A DNA stretch of 64,000 nt from Saposhnikovia divaricata (GCA_036435485.1 CM071598.1:173734148-173798147), one strand, 5' to 3'; positions 23,476 through 37,893 are shown, numbered from the stretch's first letter. Notes: generated from the letters alone by a model not told the origin. Numbers and translations: made by a program.

Positions 23476-23929
23476 AATACCTGATAATGGATGACGGAGA
23501 GAATTTACAACTACCTACTGAAGAAACTTACTTGAATCATGGATCGATGAGGTGGATAACCTCTTCCTCGAGATCAAGTGGCAGCTCTAAAAATGGTTTG
23601 AGTCTTTGTCCATTAACTTTAAATATATCACCATTTTTAGGATTTTCAGTTTCAACAGCACCGTGAGGAAAAACGGTCCTAATAATGTAAGGACCTTCCC
23701 ACCTAGATCTCAATTTCCCGGGGAATAAATGAAGCCTAGAATTGTATAAAATAACTTTTTGACCTGGAGAAAATGATTTTCTCAAAATGGATTTATCATG
23801 AAAAAGTTTAGTTCTTTCTTTATAGATTTTATCATTTTCATAGGCCTCATTCCTTAATTCCTCTAGTTCTGACAATTACAACTTCCTATGTCTACCGGCG
23901 GTTGGTAAGTCAAAGTTCAAATCTCTAAT
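23476..23929 (-). pseudogene. pol: Athila-like integrase, C-terminal part
   Basis: On the minus strand the frame enters from the Tekay insertion site. It reads LNFDLPTAGRHRKL, a stop (TAA near 23877), then LSELEELRNEAYEN and the conserved FSPGQKVILYNSRLHLFPGKL-SRW-GPY and FKVNGQRLKPF motifs, ending at 23537. This is the GPY/F-type integrase tail of Athila elements. It continues the integrase at 38295: the codons flanking the CTAAT duplication join in frame once the insertion is ignored. 23476-23536 is the pol 3' flank up to the Sirevirus TSD. Confidence 0.85.
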
Positions 23930-25002
23930 TGTAATAACCGTAAATTTTCGAAATATATTTTTATTTTGAGCCGAATTTTAGAGTCTCGTTTTAATTAGTC
24001 AGCGGGAGAAAAACGAAATCTTTTTATTAAATAATTATATTAAATATTTGCATCATTATATCAAATCAATTTGTCCCCCATTTGTTTTATTTCTTTTTAT
24101 TTATTAATTGCCACTTAATTAATAATGATTATGCTTCATTGTCCACTAAAATTCTGCAATGATTTTTGCCCCATAATTTTATCTTTTTAATTTTTTATAA
24201 ACTGCATTATTGTTATTTGAGGATATAGTGGATTCCAGGTTTTATAAAATCTCTGCAGCATCTGTTTTAAGTCAAACAGAGAAACAAACACAGCGAGTCA
24301 TCTACACTAACAATATACAGAGCCTATTTACACACTAAAACAGAGGAGGCAAAACACAACCACCTCTTTTCTAAAACTCAAGCTGTCCTATTTCTATTAC
24401 ACACAAAAACTCGATCCTGTATTATACTAAACAGAGTTAACAAGCAAGCTTATTTTCTTTGAACCGGGGAAAACTCGAAACCATACATACACACAAACCA
24501 AGCACAGGTAGTCAATTACTATTGCTGTTAACACTTTCATTTCCGATTTTGTTGTGTGGGTTGGGGGAGAGAATGAGATTGTTGATTATTGTTGTGAACC
24601 GAGAGAGAGTTTAGGGAGAGGAAGGAGCTCGAGAGAGATTATTGTTGTGGGTGTTCGAGAGAGACGACAAGAGAGATTGTGAGAGAGTTGGTTGATTGGT
24701 GTTGCGAAGTCGAACAAGAGATGAACCGAGAGAGACTGACAGCGAGAGAGAGTGCAGAGAGATGAGGGAGAGATTGATTGTTGTTGTTGTGCTTGTTGTG
24801 ATTTGAGAGAGATTGTTGTGATTGTGGTTGAAGTGGAGTGATAAGGGGACGACCACCACCGTTGCGGTGGTGGTGTTTGTGATTGGTGGTGCTTCGTGTA
24901 TGCAGGGAGAGAGACGGAGAGTTAGTCGGAGAGAGAGATTTAGAGGGAGAGAGGAGATTGAGAGAGAAGAGAGAGATAGAGGGCAGAGAGAAGAGAGAGA
25001 GA

Positions 25003-25050
<48 letters not shown>

Positions 25051-27501
25051 GGAGAGAGAGGTACGGGAGAGAAAACTGGGGAGAAACGCAGGGGGTAGCA
25101 GGTGGGACCCACTTGGTGCAGGTGGGGCCCACATCGATATTGCAGTATTAGTAAAAATAAAACGATACGGTGTAGTATATAAACGATTGAATGCATTAAA
25201 AATAGAGTCTTAATTAATTGGTTTGCTATTTAAAAATTTTGAGTAATAAAAGGGTTTAATTAATTGAATAGAGTTATTTAGAGTTTTTAAACATAATTTA
25301 GAAATTTATTAATTGAGTAATTAAGTAGTAATATTTTGTGATTTTGAAAATAATTTAGAGATGTTATAATTTGTTTGTGAATAAATAGAATAAAATATGT
25401 TTTATTTTGGAAAGCTGTTTTTAATATTTTCCGGTTTATTTTTAATTAACCGGATCGAGTCAGATTTAATTTAGAGATTAATATTTTATTAAAATAAATT
25501 AGGATTGGTGAGGATTATTAAAAGTGGAATTCTTTGATGATTTTTTGAGATTAATTATTTTGGACTTAAATTGAATAAAAATGGATGTTTGAATTTTTCA
25601 TTTTGAGTAAGAATTTAGATTTCCAGATATTAAAAATAGGATATATTCTCCAGATTTAATTCCTGTGTTCGAAGAGATATTTATCCCGAAATTAATTTCC
25701 GTTATTTGTTCCGGAGATTTTTATGAGATATTATATTATTATTAATTATATTATCGGATCGGGAATATTTTATTCTGAAGAATCGCTCACGTATTTCTGG
25801 TTGCCATTTTTAGAGAATAATTCTCGAGACGTAGATCGACGCCAAGTTCACGGGTAGAGTATAATTTTTATCTGCATTCATTTGCACTTCGAGATCGAGG
25901 CAAGTTCATTCCTACCCTAACTTTTGGAAACTGTGAATTTCTGTTCGTGTTATTTAATTCCTTAATTATTTTCGAGATATTATATGTTGAGATTATCTGT
26001 TGCTCTGTATGATGCAATAATTTCTTTTGAGAATTATTTCTTGTTAAATATTATTATGTTGTTAAGTTAGTTTATTTGAGAATTATAATCCCTATAAGCG
26101 TAGAAATAATTTCGTTGCAATCGGGTCGATCTCATTAATTCGAGACGACTATTATTTTGATTCAGTGAAACTAATCTCATTCGTTTGAGATAGTTAAATT
26201 TATTCTTTTCGATTGAATTTATTGTACAAATTCAATCGTTATTTATTGATTATCTTTTAGTTAGTTCCTCGTTTGAACTAACCGATAGGAGTTTAAAAAT
26301 TATAATTGTTAGAGATTTTTATTCGTCGATCAAGTGAAAAATATTCTATTTAAACGTTCATCAATGTTGAGTATTATAAATATTGAGAAGTACTATTTGT
26401 TCAGTACGACTCCCAATTACTTCAATCTTAAGACTATTCTCATAAATTCGAGATAGTTGATTTTATTGTCAAGGTTTGGCATTTTGTTCGTGTCAACCGA
26501 TAAATTATTATTATTTAGAATTTACATCAGTCCATTGTTCGGATTGGTGGTAAAATCGAGTCATACTGGCAGTCCGCCAGATTTGTAAATATTTTCTGGG
26601 AGAACTATCTCAAGTTATCTGTACCCCAAATATTCGGGAATTCTGTATTCTACTGGTCAATTTTGGGTAAGAGGCCCATTATAGAGAAAGAGAGACTCGT
26701 GTACCGTTTTACGGACCCGAGAATAATTCGGCACCTTGTTGCCTTGGTTGAATTGATAACCATTATGATGCTAGCATTCATACATATATATATTATTATT
26801 GATATCGTATTGTAGCCGTGATCGGGCGAAGTGCGGTGTCATTGGAGGCCGGTATTCTTGGTTGGTTAGTTGATCGCTCCACCGAGATACGGAGAGGTGG
26901 AAGACCAGTTCATTCTTAAATCATGAGTTATCAAAGTTATATCAAATGAGTTATCGAGTATTCTGTTTCGAGATGAGTAATGAGTCTTTTGAGTATTCTG
27001 TATTGAGATGAGTTTTGAGCCTTTCGAGTATGATATTTTCAAGATGAATTTGAGCCAAATCATATTGTGATATCCGATATTAAAATTTTGAGTATTTATT
27101 TCGGTAAACGTTATTATATTTATATACCGAGCGAGAAGAGAACTTGTTGGGCACTATAGTTGCTCATTCTTGCTTTACAACATTTTGTTCATCTGTCAAG
27201 ACGGAAAGAGGCGAGACGTCCAGCCAGGGCTACAGAGGCAAGGGGAAAGCGCAAGGCTATGGCGACAATAATTAGAAGATCCAGATGGAATCTTTATATT
27301 TCTACTGTTGTGAACTTTTGTAACATATTATTTCGAGATGTATCAAGTTGGTTTGTACTATGTTGTGAAGACGATCTTGGACCTGCGGAGTGGGAAATTT
27401 TATGCTCCGTTGTAATAAAATTTGGTATTGTTATTGCGTTATCATATTGAGATAATGTGACGACCCGAGTCCCCGGTCAGGGTGGATTTGGGGGCGTTAT
27501 A
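23930..27501 (+). repeat. Tekay LTR1
   Basis: Starts TGTAATAACCG and runs to GGGCGTTATA, ~3.57 kb. It contains (GA)n at 24993-25047, TATATAAAC at about 25176-25184 and a 3' part shared with LTR2 and LTR3. The Ser/Leu-rich and Arg/Glu-rich ORFs across the GA tract are low-complexity artefacts. Confidence 0.88.
25009..25184 (+). promoter_or_regulatory. GA tract plus TATA box in Tekay LTR1
   Basis: A (GA)n run of ~39 bp (25009-25047) ends ~130 bp before TATATAAAC (25176). This is the probable core promoter of the element. The LTR2 copy has a longer tract (~70 bp, 33258-33327) and the same TATA box (33456). Confidence 0.5.
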
Positions 27502-27535
27502 ACATACCCTATTGTTTTCATCTTTATAGAAAAAG

Positions 27536-30500
27536 ATGGCACCAAATAGAGGAAGACCCGCAAAGAATCCTCGTCCTCAACCCGTGGTGAATCCAGAGAA
27601 TGAGGTTCCACCTCAGAACCAAGTTCCAAACCCGGAACCACAACTCGCTCGAGATCCTAATCAAGAAAATAACCCGATGAGTCTACTTATGAACTTTCTT
27701 ATTCAGCATACCCAGAACCTTCAGCCCCAACGGAACCAACATCCAGTGGGAGGAAATCTACCTCCAGCTCAACTGACACAGGCTAGCGTTAGTTTCAAAT
27801 CATTTAAATCTCTGAATCCCCCTGAGTTTAAGGGTACTACCGATCCCGTTGAAGCAAGAATATGGTTACGTGAAATAGAAAAGACCTTTGAGATCGTATG
27901 GGTAGAAGAAGAGAAGAAAACCATCTTTGCAGCCTACATGTTAAAAGGTGAAGCGAATTATTGGTGGGAATCAAAGAGAGCAATGGAAGGGAACGTAGTC
28001 ATACCCTGGACCAGGTTCACGCAGCTATTTTTGGAGAAATATTTTCCTAAATACTTGGAGAGTCAAATGGAGGTCAAGTTTCTGGAACTCAAGCAAGGCA
28101 ACATGACTGTAGCTGAATATGAAGCCAAGTTTTCTGAACTCTCTAGGTTTGTGCCTTACCATGTGGATACTGACGAAAAGAGAGCTAAACGTTTTCAACT
28201 AGGGCTGTGGATCCAGAATCGAGTTGCGGTCCTAGAAATCACCAACTATGCTACTGTGGTTCAAAAAGCATCTATTGTGGAAAGTGGATCTGAGTTGTAC
28301 TCAAAGGACAAGGATGAAGAAAAGGAAGTTTCAGAATCGTGGAAATAATTTTGAGAGGAAGCCAGACAATCGAAATGGAAAGAGACCTTTTGTGAAGCGG
28401 GAAGACAGAAGCAATGATACAAAGAGAACTGAGAATCAAGACACTAGGGGAAACAATCAAAAGTCCAGACCCACTCAGGCAGCCAATCTAATTCAAGGAA
28501 GGCCACCGCTACCCGAATGCAAAACGTGTGGAAGGAAGCACCCAGGACCATGTAATCTGGCCAGCATTGTTTGTTACAACTGTGGACAAAAAGGGCACTA
28601 TTCTTCTCACTGCAAGGATAAGGCCATTACTTGTTTCAATTGCGGGAAGAAAGGACATATTGCACGAGATTGCAAGTCACCACCAAAGGAGACAACTGCA
28701 CCTAGACTCATGGCACCTCCCAGCAACAAGCCAACTACTCGTACTTTCAACATGACGGTGAAGGATGCTATTGCTGATAGTGATGTAATTGCAGGTACGC
28801 TTTTAGTCAATTCTGTAGATGCATGTGTTTTGTTTGATTCGGGAGCAACAAAATCTTTCATATCGGAGAATTTTAGGAATAAATTGGATATTCAGTCTGT
28901 ACCATTAGGGGAGACATTGATTATAGAAGTAGCAAATCAGGAAAAAGTCCCTGTAGATCAGATATGTCCAGATTGTGGAATCGAAATCCAAGGACAATGT
29001 TTCGAAGCAGACCTTCTTTCTTTTAATTTAGGGGAGTTCGATATAATTCTGGGAATGGATTGGTTGACACGTTATGATGCTCAAATCAATTGTCGGCGTA
29101 AGTGGGTTAGTTTAAAGGGACCCAACGGCAAAAGAATACAATTTCGTGGAAGGAAACCTACTAGTAATTTTCTGACTATGATTCAAGCGAAGAAACTACT
29201 AAGGAGTGGGTGTCAAGCCTACTTAGCTTATGTGGTTGACAACGAGAAGCAAGCCCCTGCCATTGATGAAATCCCTATAGTGAATCAATTCGAAGATGTT
29301 TTTCCTGAAGAGTTACCTGGATTGCCGCCCGACAGAGAAATAGAATTCAATATCGATCTTGCCCCGGGAACTGCACCAATTTCCAAAGCACCATACCGAA
29401 TGGCTCCAGTTGAGATGAAGGAGTTGGCTACCCAACTGCAAGAATTACTTGACAAAGGCGTAATCAGACCAAGTGTATCCCCGTGGGGAGCTCCAGTGCT
29501 GTTCGTGAAGAAGAAGGACGGATCTATGCGACTATGTATTGATTATCGTGAGTTGAACAAGATGACCATCAAGAATAAGTACCCTCTACCCCGAATCGAC
29601 GATCTGTTTGACAAACTTAAGGGAGCTAGATGTTTTTCAAAGATTGATTTGAGATCCGGCTATCATCAACTAAAGATCAAGCCTGAAGATATTCCTAAGA
29701 CTGCCTTTAGGACCCGATATGGACATTACGAATTCTTAGTCATGTCTTTTGGATTGACGAATGCGCTAGCTGCTTTTATGGACTTGATGAATCGTGTGTT
29801 CAAAAGGTACTTGGACAAGTTCGTGATTGTATTTATTGATGACATCCTGATATACTCGAAGTCTCCTGAGGAACATGCTGAACACCTCCGTTTAGTTCTG
29901 GAAACGCTGAGGAAGGAAAAGTTATATGCAAAATTCTCAAAGTGTGAATTATGGCTAAAAGAAGTTCAATTTTTGGGACACATTGTAAGCGGCGAAGGGA
30001 TTTCTGTAGACCCCGCAAAGATAGAAGCCGTAGCAGATTGGGAGAGACCCAAGACTCCAACCGAAGTCAGAAGTTTCCTTGGATTGGCCGGATACTATCG
30101 TAGATTCGTGAAGGATTTCTCAAAGATAGCTACGCCACCGACTCGACTTACCAGAAAGAGTGAAAAGTTTGAATGGACCCCCAAATGCGAAGATAGCTTT
30201 CAATAATTGAAGAAGAGATTGACTACTGCCCCGGTGTTGACCTTACCCGATGAGAAAGGCGATTTCGTAATTTTCTGCGACGCTTCTCACAAGGGTTTAG
30301 GATGTGTTTTGATGCAACACGGAAAAGTAATAGCTTATGCCTCTCGACAATTGAAGGAGTATGAGTCCCGTTACCCTACTCAGGATTTGGAACTTGCTGC
30401 TATTGTTTTCGCACTCAAGATTTGGAGACATTACCTTTATGGAGAGAAATGCGAGATTTACACGGATCACAAGAGCTTAAAGTATATATTCACGCAGAAG

Positions 30501-32156
30501 GAATTAAACATGAGACAGAGAAGATGGTTAGAATTGATCAAGGACTATGATTGCTCGATAAACTACCACCCAGGGAAGGTTAATGTTGTAGCTGATGCAT
30601 TAAGTAGAAAGGAGAGACTAAACCTGTTGACAACCTCAGAAGAATTGGTTAGGGAATTTGAGAAGATGGAATTAGAAGTCAAGGTCCCAGTCCAAAACAA
30701 TGAAAGAGTTTACAGCATTCAGTTTCAACCGGAGTTACTCGAGAAGATTCATCGTTGTCAAGAACAAGTAATGGAAGAAAGAAGATCAGAGTTGACCGGA
30801 GAAGAATTTCTAAGTTCAAAAGATGATAAAGGAATTAAGCGATTTGCATCGAGAATATGGATTCCTAATGTTACAGAGTTGAAGGAAGAAATTATGAGCG
30901 AAGCGCATAACTCGAGATATTCCATTCACCCAGGGAGCACAAAAATGTATCAAGACATCAAGTTGAATTATTGGTGGCCCAACATGAAGAGGGAGATTGC
31001 AGAATGGGTAAGTAAGTGTTTGATATGTCAGAAAGTGAAGGCAGAACATCAACGACCAAGTGGACTTCTACAACCTTTAGAGATACCCGAGTGGAAATGG
31101 GAGCATATTACCATGGATTTTGTCGTAGGATTTCCCCGAACTAGAGCCAGTCACGATGCTATTTGGGTTATTGTCGACCGACTCACTAAATCTGCGCATT
31201 TCCTACCAATTATTGATAAGTATTCCGTTGAGAGATTGGTGAACATATACCTAAAGGAGATTGTAGTTCGTCACGGAGTACCTGTTTCAATTGTATCTGA
31301 TAGATATGCCCGTTTTACTTCTCAATTTTGGAAAAGTTTTCAAGAATGTCTTGGCACGAAGTTAAATCTGAGCACTGCATATCATCCACAGACCGACGGA
31401 CAAAGTGAAAGGACGATTCAAACAGTTGAAGATATGTTAAGAGCCTGTGCACTTGATTTTAAAGGAAGTTGGGATGAGCATTTGCCCCTAGTCGAGTTTG
31501 CTTACAACAATAGTTACCATTCGAGCATATGTATGGCACCTTATGAAGCTTTGTACGGAAGGAAGTGTAGATCACCGTTATATTGGGATGAAGTAGGAGA
31601 AAGAAAGATACTAGGACCGGAATTACTTCAACAAACTAAGGAAGCAACCGAGGTTATTCGAAAAAGGATAGTTGCAGCTCAAGATCGACAGAGGAAGTAT
31701 GCAAATCAAAAGAGGAAAGACAAAGCATTTGAAGTGGGAGATAAAGTGATGTTGAAAGTTTCACCTTGGAAAGGAGTAATGAGATTCGGAAAGAAAGGCA
31801 AGTTAAGCCCCAGATATATAGGACCTTTTGAGATTCTTAAGAAGATAGGACCACTAGCTTATCAGTTGGCCCTACCTCCAGACCTTCAGCATATCCACGA
31901 TGTGTTTCATGTTTCTGCGTTAAGAGAATACCATTCTGATTTCAGACATGTTATAACATACGAACCAGTGGAAATTCGTCCTAATTTGACCTACGAAGAA
32001 AAGCCTGTAGGGATCCTAGATTACAAAGTGCAAGAGTTAAGAACTAAGAAAGTAAATTTAGTGAAAGTACTTTGGAGAAACCACCAAGTTGAGGAAGCTA
32101 CGTGGGAATTAGAAAGCGAAATGAGGAATAAATATCCGGAATTGTTTAGTGCATAG
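27536..32156 (+). pseudogene. gag-pol: Tekay gag-pol, unit 1 (frameshift in gag, stop between RT and RNase H)
   Basis: Gag starts at ATG 27536 with a retrotransposon capsid domain (EARIWLREIEKTFE, YFPKYLESQM). The frame shifts near 28330 and continues with the zinc knuckles CYNCGQKGHYSSHC and CFNCGKKGHIARDC. Then come protease VLFDSGATKSF (~28826), RT with CIDYRELN and FIDDIL (~29832), a TAA at 30204, RNase H (DASHKGLGCVL), integrase zinc finger and core (MDFVVGFP...SDRYARFTS), and a chromodomain at ~31985-32153 ending with WRNHQVEEATWELE. The chromodomain places it among chromoviruses and would steer integration to marked chromatin. A 6-bp deletion near 28206 separates it from unit 2. Confidence 0.92.
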
Positions 32157-32181
32157 TTTTGATTCCGAGGACGGAATCCTA

Positions 32182-32195
32182 TAAGGGGGGAAGAC
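32182..32195 (+). promoter_or_regulatory. Tekay polypurine tract, unit 1
   Basis: taagggggg-aagac lies just before LTR2 and fits a plus-strand primer. Confidence 0.75.
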
Positions 32196-33250
32196 TGTAA
32201 TAACCGTAAATTTTCGAAATATATTTTTATTTTGAGCCGAATTTTAGAGTCTCGTTTTAATTAGTCAGCGGGAGAAAAACGAAATCTTTTTATTAAATAA
32301 TTATATTAAATATTTGCATCATTATATCAAATCAATTTGTCCCCCATTTGTTTTATTTCTTTTTATTTATTAATTGCCACTTAATTAATAATGATTATGC
32401 TTCATTGTCCACTAAAATTCTGCAATGATTTTTGCCCCATAATTTTATCTTTTTAATTTTTTATAAACTGCATTATTGTTATTTGAGGATATAGTGGATT
32501 CCAGGTTTTATAAAATCTCTGCAGCATCTGTTTTAAGTCAAACAGAGAAACAAACACAGCGAGTCATCTACACTAACAATATACAAAGCCTATTTACACA
32601 CTAAAACAGAGCAGGCAAAACACAACCACCTCTTTTCTAAAACTCAAGCTGTCCTATTTCTATTACACACAAAAACTCGATCCTGTATTATACTAAACAG
32701 AGTTAACAAGCAGGCTTATTTTCTTTGAACCGGGGAAAACTCGAAACCATACATACACACAAACCAAGCACAGGTAGTCAATTACTATTGCTGTTAACAC
32801 TTTCATTTCCGATTTTGTTGTGTGGGTTGGGGGAGAGAATGAGATTGTTGATTATTGTTGTGAACCGAGAGAGAGTTTAGGGAGAGGAAGGAGCTCGAGA
32901 GAGATTATTGTTGTGGGTGTTCGAGAGAGACGACAAGAGAGATTGTGAGAGAGTTGGTTGATTGGTGTTGCGAAGTCGAACAAGAGATGAACCGAGAGAG
33001 ACTGACAGCGAGAGAGAGTGCAGAGAGATGAGGGAGAGATTGATTGTTGTTGTTGTGCTTGTTGTGATTTGAGAGAGATTGTTGTGATTGTGGTTGAAGT
33101 GGAGTGATAAGGGGACGACCACCACCGTTGCGGTGGTAGTGTTTGTGATTGGTGGTGCTTCGTGTATGCAGGGAGAGAGACGGGGAGTTAGTCGGAGAGA
33201 GAGATTTAGAGGGAGAGAGGAGATTGAGAGAGAAGAGAGAGATAGAGGGC

Positions 33251-33330
<80 letters not shown>

Positions 33331-35780
33331 GGAGAGAGAGGTACGGGAGAGAAAACTGGGGAGAAACGCAGGGGGTAGCAGGTGGGACCCACTTGGTGCA
33401 GGTGGGGCCCACATCGATATTGCAGTATTAGTAAAAATAAAACGATACGGTGTAGTATATAAACGATTGAATGCATTAAAAATAGAGTCTTAATTAATTG
33501 GTTTGCTATTTAAAAATTTTGAGTAATAAAAGGGTTTAATTAATTAAATAGAGTTATTTAGAGTTTTTAAACATAATTTAGAAATTTATTAATTGAGTAA
33601 TTAAGTAGTAATATTTTGTGATTTTGAAAATAATTTAGAGATGTTATAATTTGTTTGTGAATAAATAGAATAAAATATGTTTTATTTTGGAAAGCTGTTT
33701 TTAATATTTTCCGATTTATTTTTAATTAACCGGATCGAGTCAGATTTAATTTAGAGATTAATATTTTATTAAAATAAATTAGGATTGGTGAGGATTATTA
33801 AAAGTGGAATTCTTTGATGATTTTTTGAGATTAATTATTTTGGACTTAAATTGAATAAAAATGGATGTTTGAATTTTTCATTTTGAGTAAGAATTTAGAT
33901 TTCCAGATATTAAAAATAGGATATATTCTCCAGATTTAATTCCTGTGTTCGAAGAGATATTTATCCCGGAATTAATTTCCGTTATTTGTTCCGAAGATTT
34001 TTATGAGATATTATATTATTATTAATTATATTATTGGATCGGGAAATTTTATTCTGAAGAATCGCTCACGTATTTCTGGTTGCCATTTTTAGAGAATAAT
34101 TCTCGAGACGTAGATCGACGCCAAGTTCACGGGTAGAGTATAATTTTTATCTGCATTCATTTGCACTTCGAGATCGAGGCAAGTTCATTCCTACCCTAAC
34201 TTTTGGAAACTGTGAATTTCTGTTCGTGTTATTTAATTCCTTAATTATTTTCGAGATATTATATGTTGAGATTATCTGTTGCTCTGTATGATGCAATAAT
34301 TTCTTTTGAGAATTATTTCTTGTTAAATATTATTATGTTGTTAAGTTAGTTTATTTGAGAATTATAATCCCTATAAGCGTAGAAATAATTTCGTTGCTAT
34401 CGGGTCGATCTCATTAATTCGAGACGACTATTATTTTGATTCAGTGAAACTAATCTCATTCGTCTGAGATAGTTAAATTTATTCTTTTCGATTGAATTTA
34501 TTGTACAAATTCAATCGTTATTTATTGATTATCTTTTAGTTAGTTCCTCGTTTGAACTAACCGATAGGAGTTTAAAAATTATAATTGTTAGAGATTTTTA
34601 TTCGTCGATCAAGTGAAAAATATTCTATTTAAACGTTCATCAATGTTGAGTATTATAAATATTGAGAAGTACTATTTGTTCAGTACGACTCCCAATTACT
34701 TCAATCTTAAGACTATTCTCATAAATTCGAGATAGTTGATTTTATTGTCAAGGTTTGGCATTTTGTTCGTGTCAACCGATAAATTATTATTATTTAGAAT
34801 TTACATCAGTCCATTGTTCGGATTGGTGGTAAAATCGAGTCATACTGGCAGTCCGCCAGATTTGTAAATATTTTCTGGGAGAACTATCTCAAGTTATCTG
34901 TACCCCAAATATTCGGGAATTCTGTATTCTACTGGTCAATTTTGGGCAAGAGGCCCATTATAGAGAAAGAGAGACTCGTGTACCGTTTTACGGACCCGAG
35001 AATAATTAGGCACCTTGTTCCCTTGGTTGAATTGATAACCATTATGATGCTAGCATTCATACATATATATATTATTGTTGATATCGTATTGTAGCCGTGA
35101 TCGGGCGAAGTGCGGTGTCATTGGAGGCCGGTATTCTTGGTTGGTTAGTTGATCGCCCCACCGAGATACGGAGAGGTGGAAGACCAGTTCATTCTTAAAT
35201 CATGAGTTATCAAAGTTATATAAAATGAGTTATCGAGTATTCTGTTTCGAGATGAGTAATGAGTCTTTTGAGTATTCTGTATTGAGATGAGTTTTGAGCC
35301 TTTCGAGTATGATATTTTCAAGATGAATTTGAGCCAAATCATATTGTGATATCCGATATTAAAATTTTGAGTATTTATTTCGGTAAACGTTTTTATATTT
35401 ATATACCGAGCGAGAAGAGAACTTGCTGGGCACTATAGTTGCTCATTCTTGCTTTACAACATTTTGTTCATCTGTCAAGAAGGAAAGAGGCGAGACGTCC
35501 AGCCAGGGCTACAGAGGCAAGGGGAAAGCGCAAGGCTATGGCGACAATAATTAGAAGATCCAGATGGAATCTTTATATTTCTACTGTTGTGAACTTTTGT
35601 AACATATTATTTCGAGATGTATCAAGTTGGTTTGTACTATGTTGTGAAGACGATTTTGGACCTGCGGAGTGGGACATTTTATGCTCCGTTGTAATAAAAT
35701 TTGGTATTGTTATTGCGTTATCATATTGAGACAATGTGACGACCCGAGTCCCCGGTCAGGGTGGATTTGGGGGCGTTATA
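32196..35780 (+). repeat. Tekay LTR2
   Basis: Nearly identical to LTR1. The main length change is the longer GA tract, with scattered substitutions and small indels. It ends GGGCGTTATA like LTR1, again without a PBS. Confidence 0.88.
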
Positions 35781-35814
35781 ACATACCCTATTGTTTTCAT
35801 CTTTATAGAAAAAG

Positions 35815-37893
35815 ATGGCACCAAATAGAGGAAGACCCGCAAAGAATCCTCGTCCTCAACCCGTGGTGAATCCAGAGAATGAGGTTCCACCTCAGAACCA
35901 AGTTCCAAACCCGGAACCACAACTCGCTCGAGATCCTAATCAAGAAAATAACCCGATGAGTCTACTTATGAACTTTCTTATTCAGCATACCCAGAACCTT
36001 CAGCCCCAACGGAACCAACATCCAGTGGGAGGAAATCTACCTCCAGCTCAACTGACACAGGCTAGCGTTAGTTTCAAATCATTTAAATCTCTGAATCCCC
36101 CTGAGTTTAAGGGTACTACCGATCCCGTTGAAGCAAGAATATGGTTACGTGAAATAGAAAAGACCTTTGAGATCGTATGGGTAGAAGAAGAGAAGAAAAC
36201 CATCTTTGCAGCCTACATGTTAAAAGGTGAAGCGAATTATTGGTGGGAATCAAAGAGAGCAATGGAAGGGAACGTAGTCATACCCTGGACCAGGTTCACG
36301 CAGCTATTTTTGGAGAAATATTTTCCTAAATACTTGGAGAGTCAAATGGAGGTCAAGTTTCTGGAACTCAAGCAAGGCAACATGACTGTAGCTGAATATG
36401 AAGCCAAGTTTTCTGAACTCTCTAGGTTTGTGCCTTACCATGTGGATACTGACGAAAAGAGAGCTAAACGTTTTCAACTAGGGCTGAAGCCGTGGATCCA
36501 GAATCGAGTTGCGGTCCTAGAAATCACCAACTATGCTACTGTGGTTCAAAAAGCATCTATTGTGGAAAGTGGATCTGAGTTGTACTCAAAGGACAAGGAT
36601 GAAGAAAAGGAAGTTTCAGAATCGTGGAAATAATTTTGAGAGGAAGCCAGACAATCGAAATGGAAAGAGACCTTTTGTGAAGCGGGAAGACAGAAGCAAT
36701 GATACAAAGAGAATTGAGAATCAAGACACTAGGGGAAACAATCAAAAGTCCAGACCCACTCAGGCAGCCAATCTAATTCAAGGAAGGCCACCGCTACCCG
36801 AATGCAAAACGTGTGGAAGGAAGCACCCAGGACCATGTAATCTGGCCAGCATTGTTTGTTACAACTGTGGACAAAAAGGGCACTATTCTTCTCAATGCAA
36901 GGATAAGGCCATTACTTGTTTCAATTGCGGGAAGAAAGGACATATTGCACGAGATTGCAAGTCACCACCAAAGGAGACAACTGCACCTAGACTCATGGCA
37001 CCTCCCAGCAACAAGCCAACTACTCGTACTTTCAGCATGACGGTGAAGGATGCTATTGCTGATAGTGATGTAATTACAGGTACGCTTTTAGTCAATTCTG
37101 TAGATGCATGTGTTTTGTTTGATTCGGGAGCAACAAAATCTTTCATATCGGAGAATTTTAGGAATAAATTGGATATTCAGTCTGTACCATTAGGGGAGAC
37201 ATTGATTATAGAAGTAGCAAATCAGGAAAAAGTCCCTGTAGATCAGATATGTCCAGATTGTGGAATCGAAATCCAAGGACAATGTTTCGAAGCAGACCTT
37301 CTTTCTTTTAATTTAGGGGAGTTTGATATAATTCTGGGAATGGATTGGTTGACACGTTATGATGCTCAAATCAATTGTCGGCGTAAGTGGGTTAGTTTAA
37401 AGGGACCCAACGGCAAAAGAATACAATTTCGTGGAAGGAAACCTATTAGTAATTTTCTGACTATGATTCAAGCGAAGAAACTACTAAGGAGTGGGTGTCA
37501 AGCCTACTTAGCTTATGTGGTTGACAACGAGAAGCAAGCCCCTGCCATTGATGAAATCCCTATAGTGAATCAATTCGAAGATGTTTTTCCTGAAGAGTTA
37601 CCTGGATTGCCGCCCGACAGAGAAATATAATTCAATATCGATCTTGCCCCGGGAACTGCACCAATTTCCAAAGCACCATACCGAATGGCTCCAGTTGAGA
37701 TGAAGGAGTTGACTACCCAACTGCAAGAATTACTTGACAAAGGCGTAATCAGACTAAGTGTATCCCCGTGGGGAGCTCCAGTGCTGTTCGTGAAGAAGGA
37801 CGGATCTATGCGACTATGTATTGATTATCGTGAGTTGAACAAGATGACCATCAAGAATAAGTACCCTCTACCCCGAATCGACGATCTGTTTGA
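35815..37893 (+). pseudogene. gag-pol: Tekay gag-pol, unit 2 (truncated inside RT)
   Basis: Same gag start and the same frameshift near 36615 as unit 1. It keeps two codons (K-P in LGLKPWIQ) that unit 1 lost. Capsid, zinc knuckles and protease (VLFDSGATKSF) are present. A stop replaces Glu after PDREI (37628-37630), and one codon is lost near 37795. RT breaks off after RIDDLFD (37893), where the sequence jumps directly into LTR3 (tcggtaaacg). The deleted part is the rest of RT, RNase H, integrase, chromodomain, PPT and most of the 3' LTR. Confidence 0.9.

Noticed and set aside
24611..25213. Ser/Leu-rich minus-strand ORFs and Arg/Glu-rich plus-strand ORFs (also 32877-33493 and 4284-4592)
   Set aside because: They are translations of GA/CT microsatellites and their flanks in Tekay-type LTRs.
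27160..27450. 96-codon ORF repeated in LTR1 (27160), LTR2 (35439) and LTR3 (37953)
   Set aside because: It lies at the LTR 3' end in near-identical young copies, so its openness carries no information; composition and lack of recognisable motifs do not support a gene.
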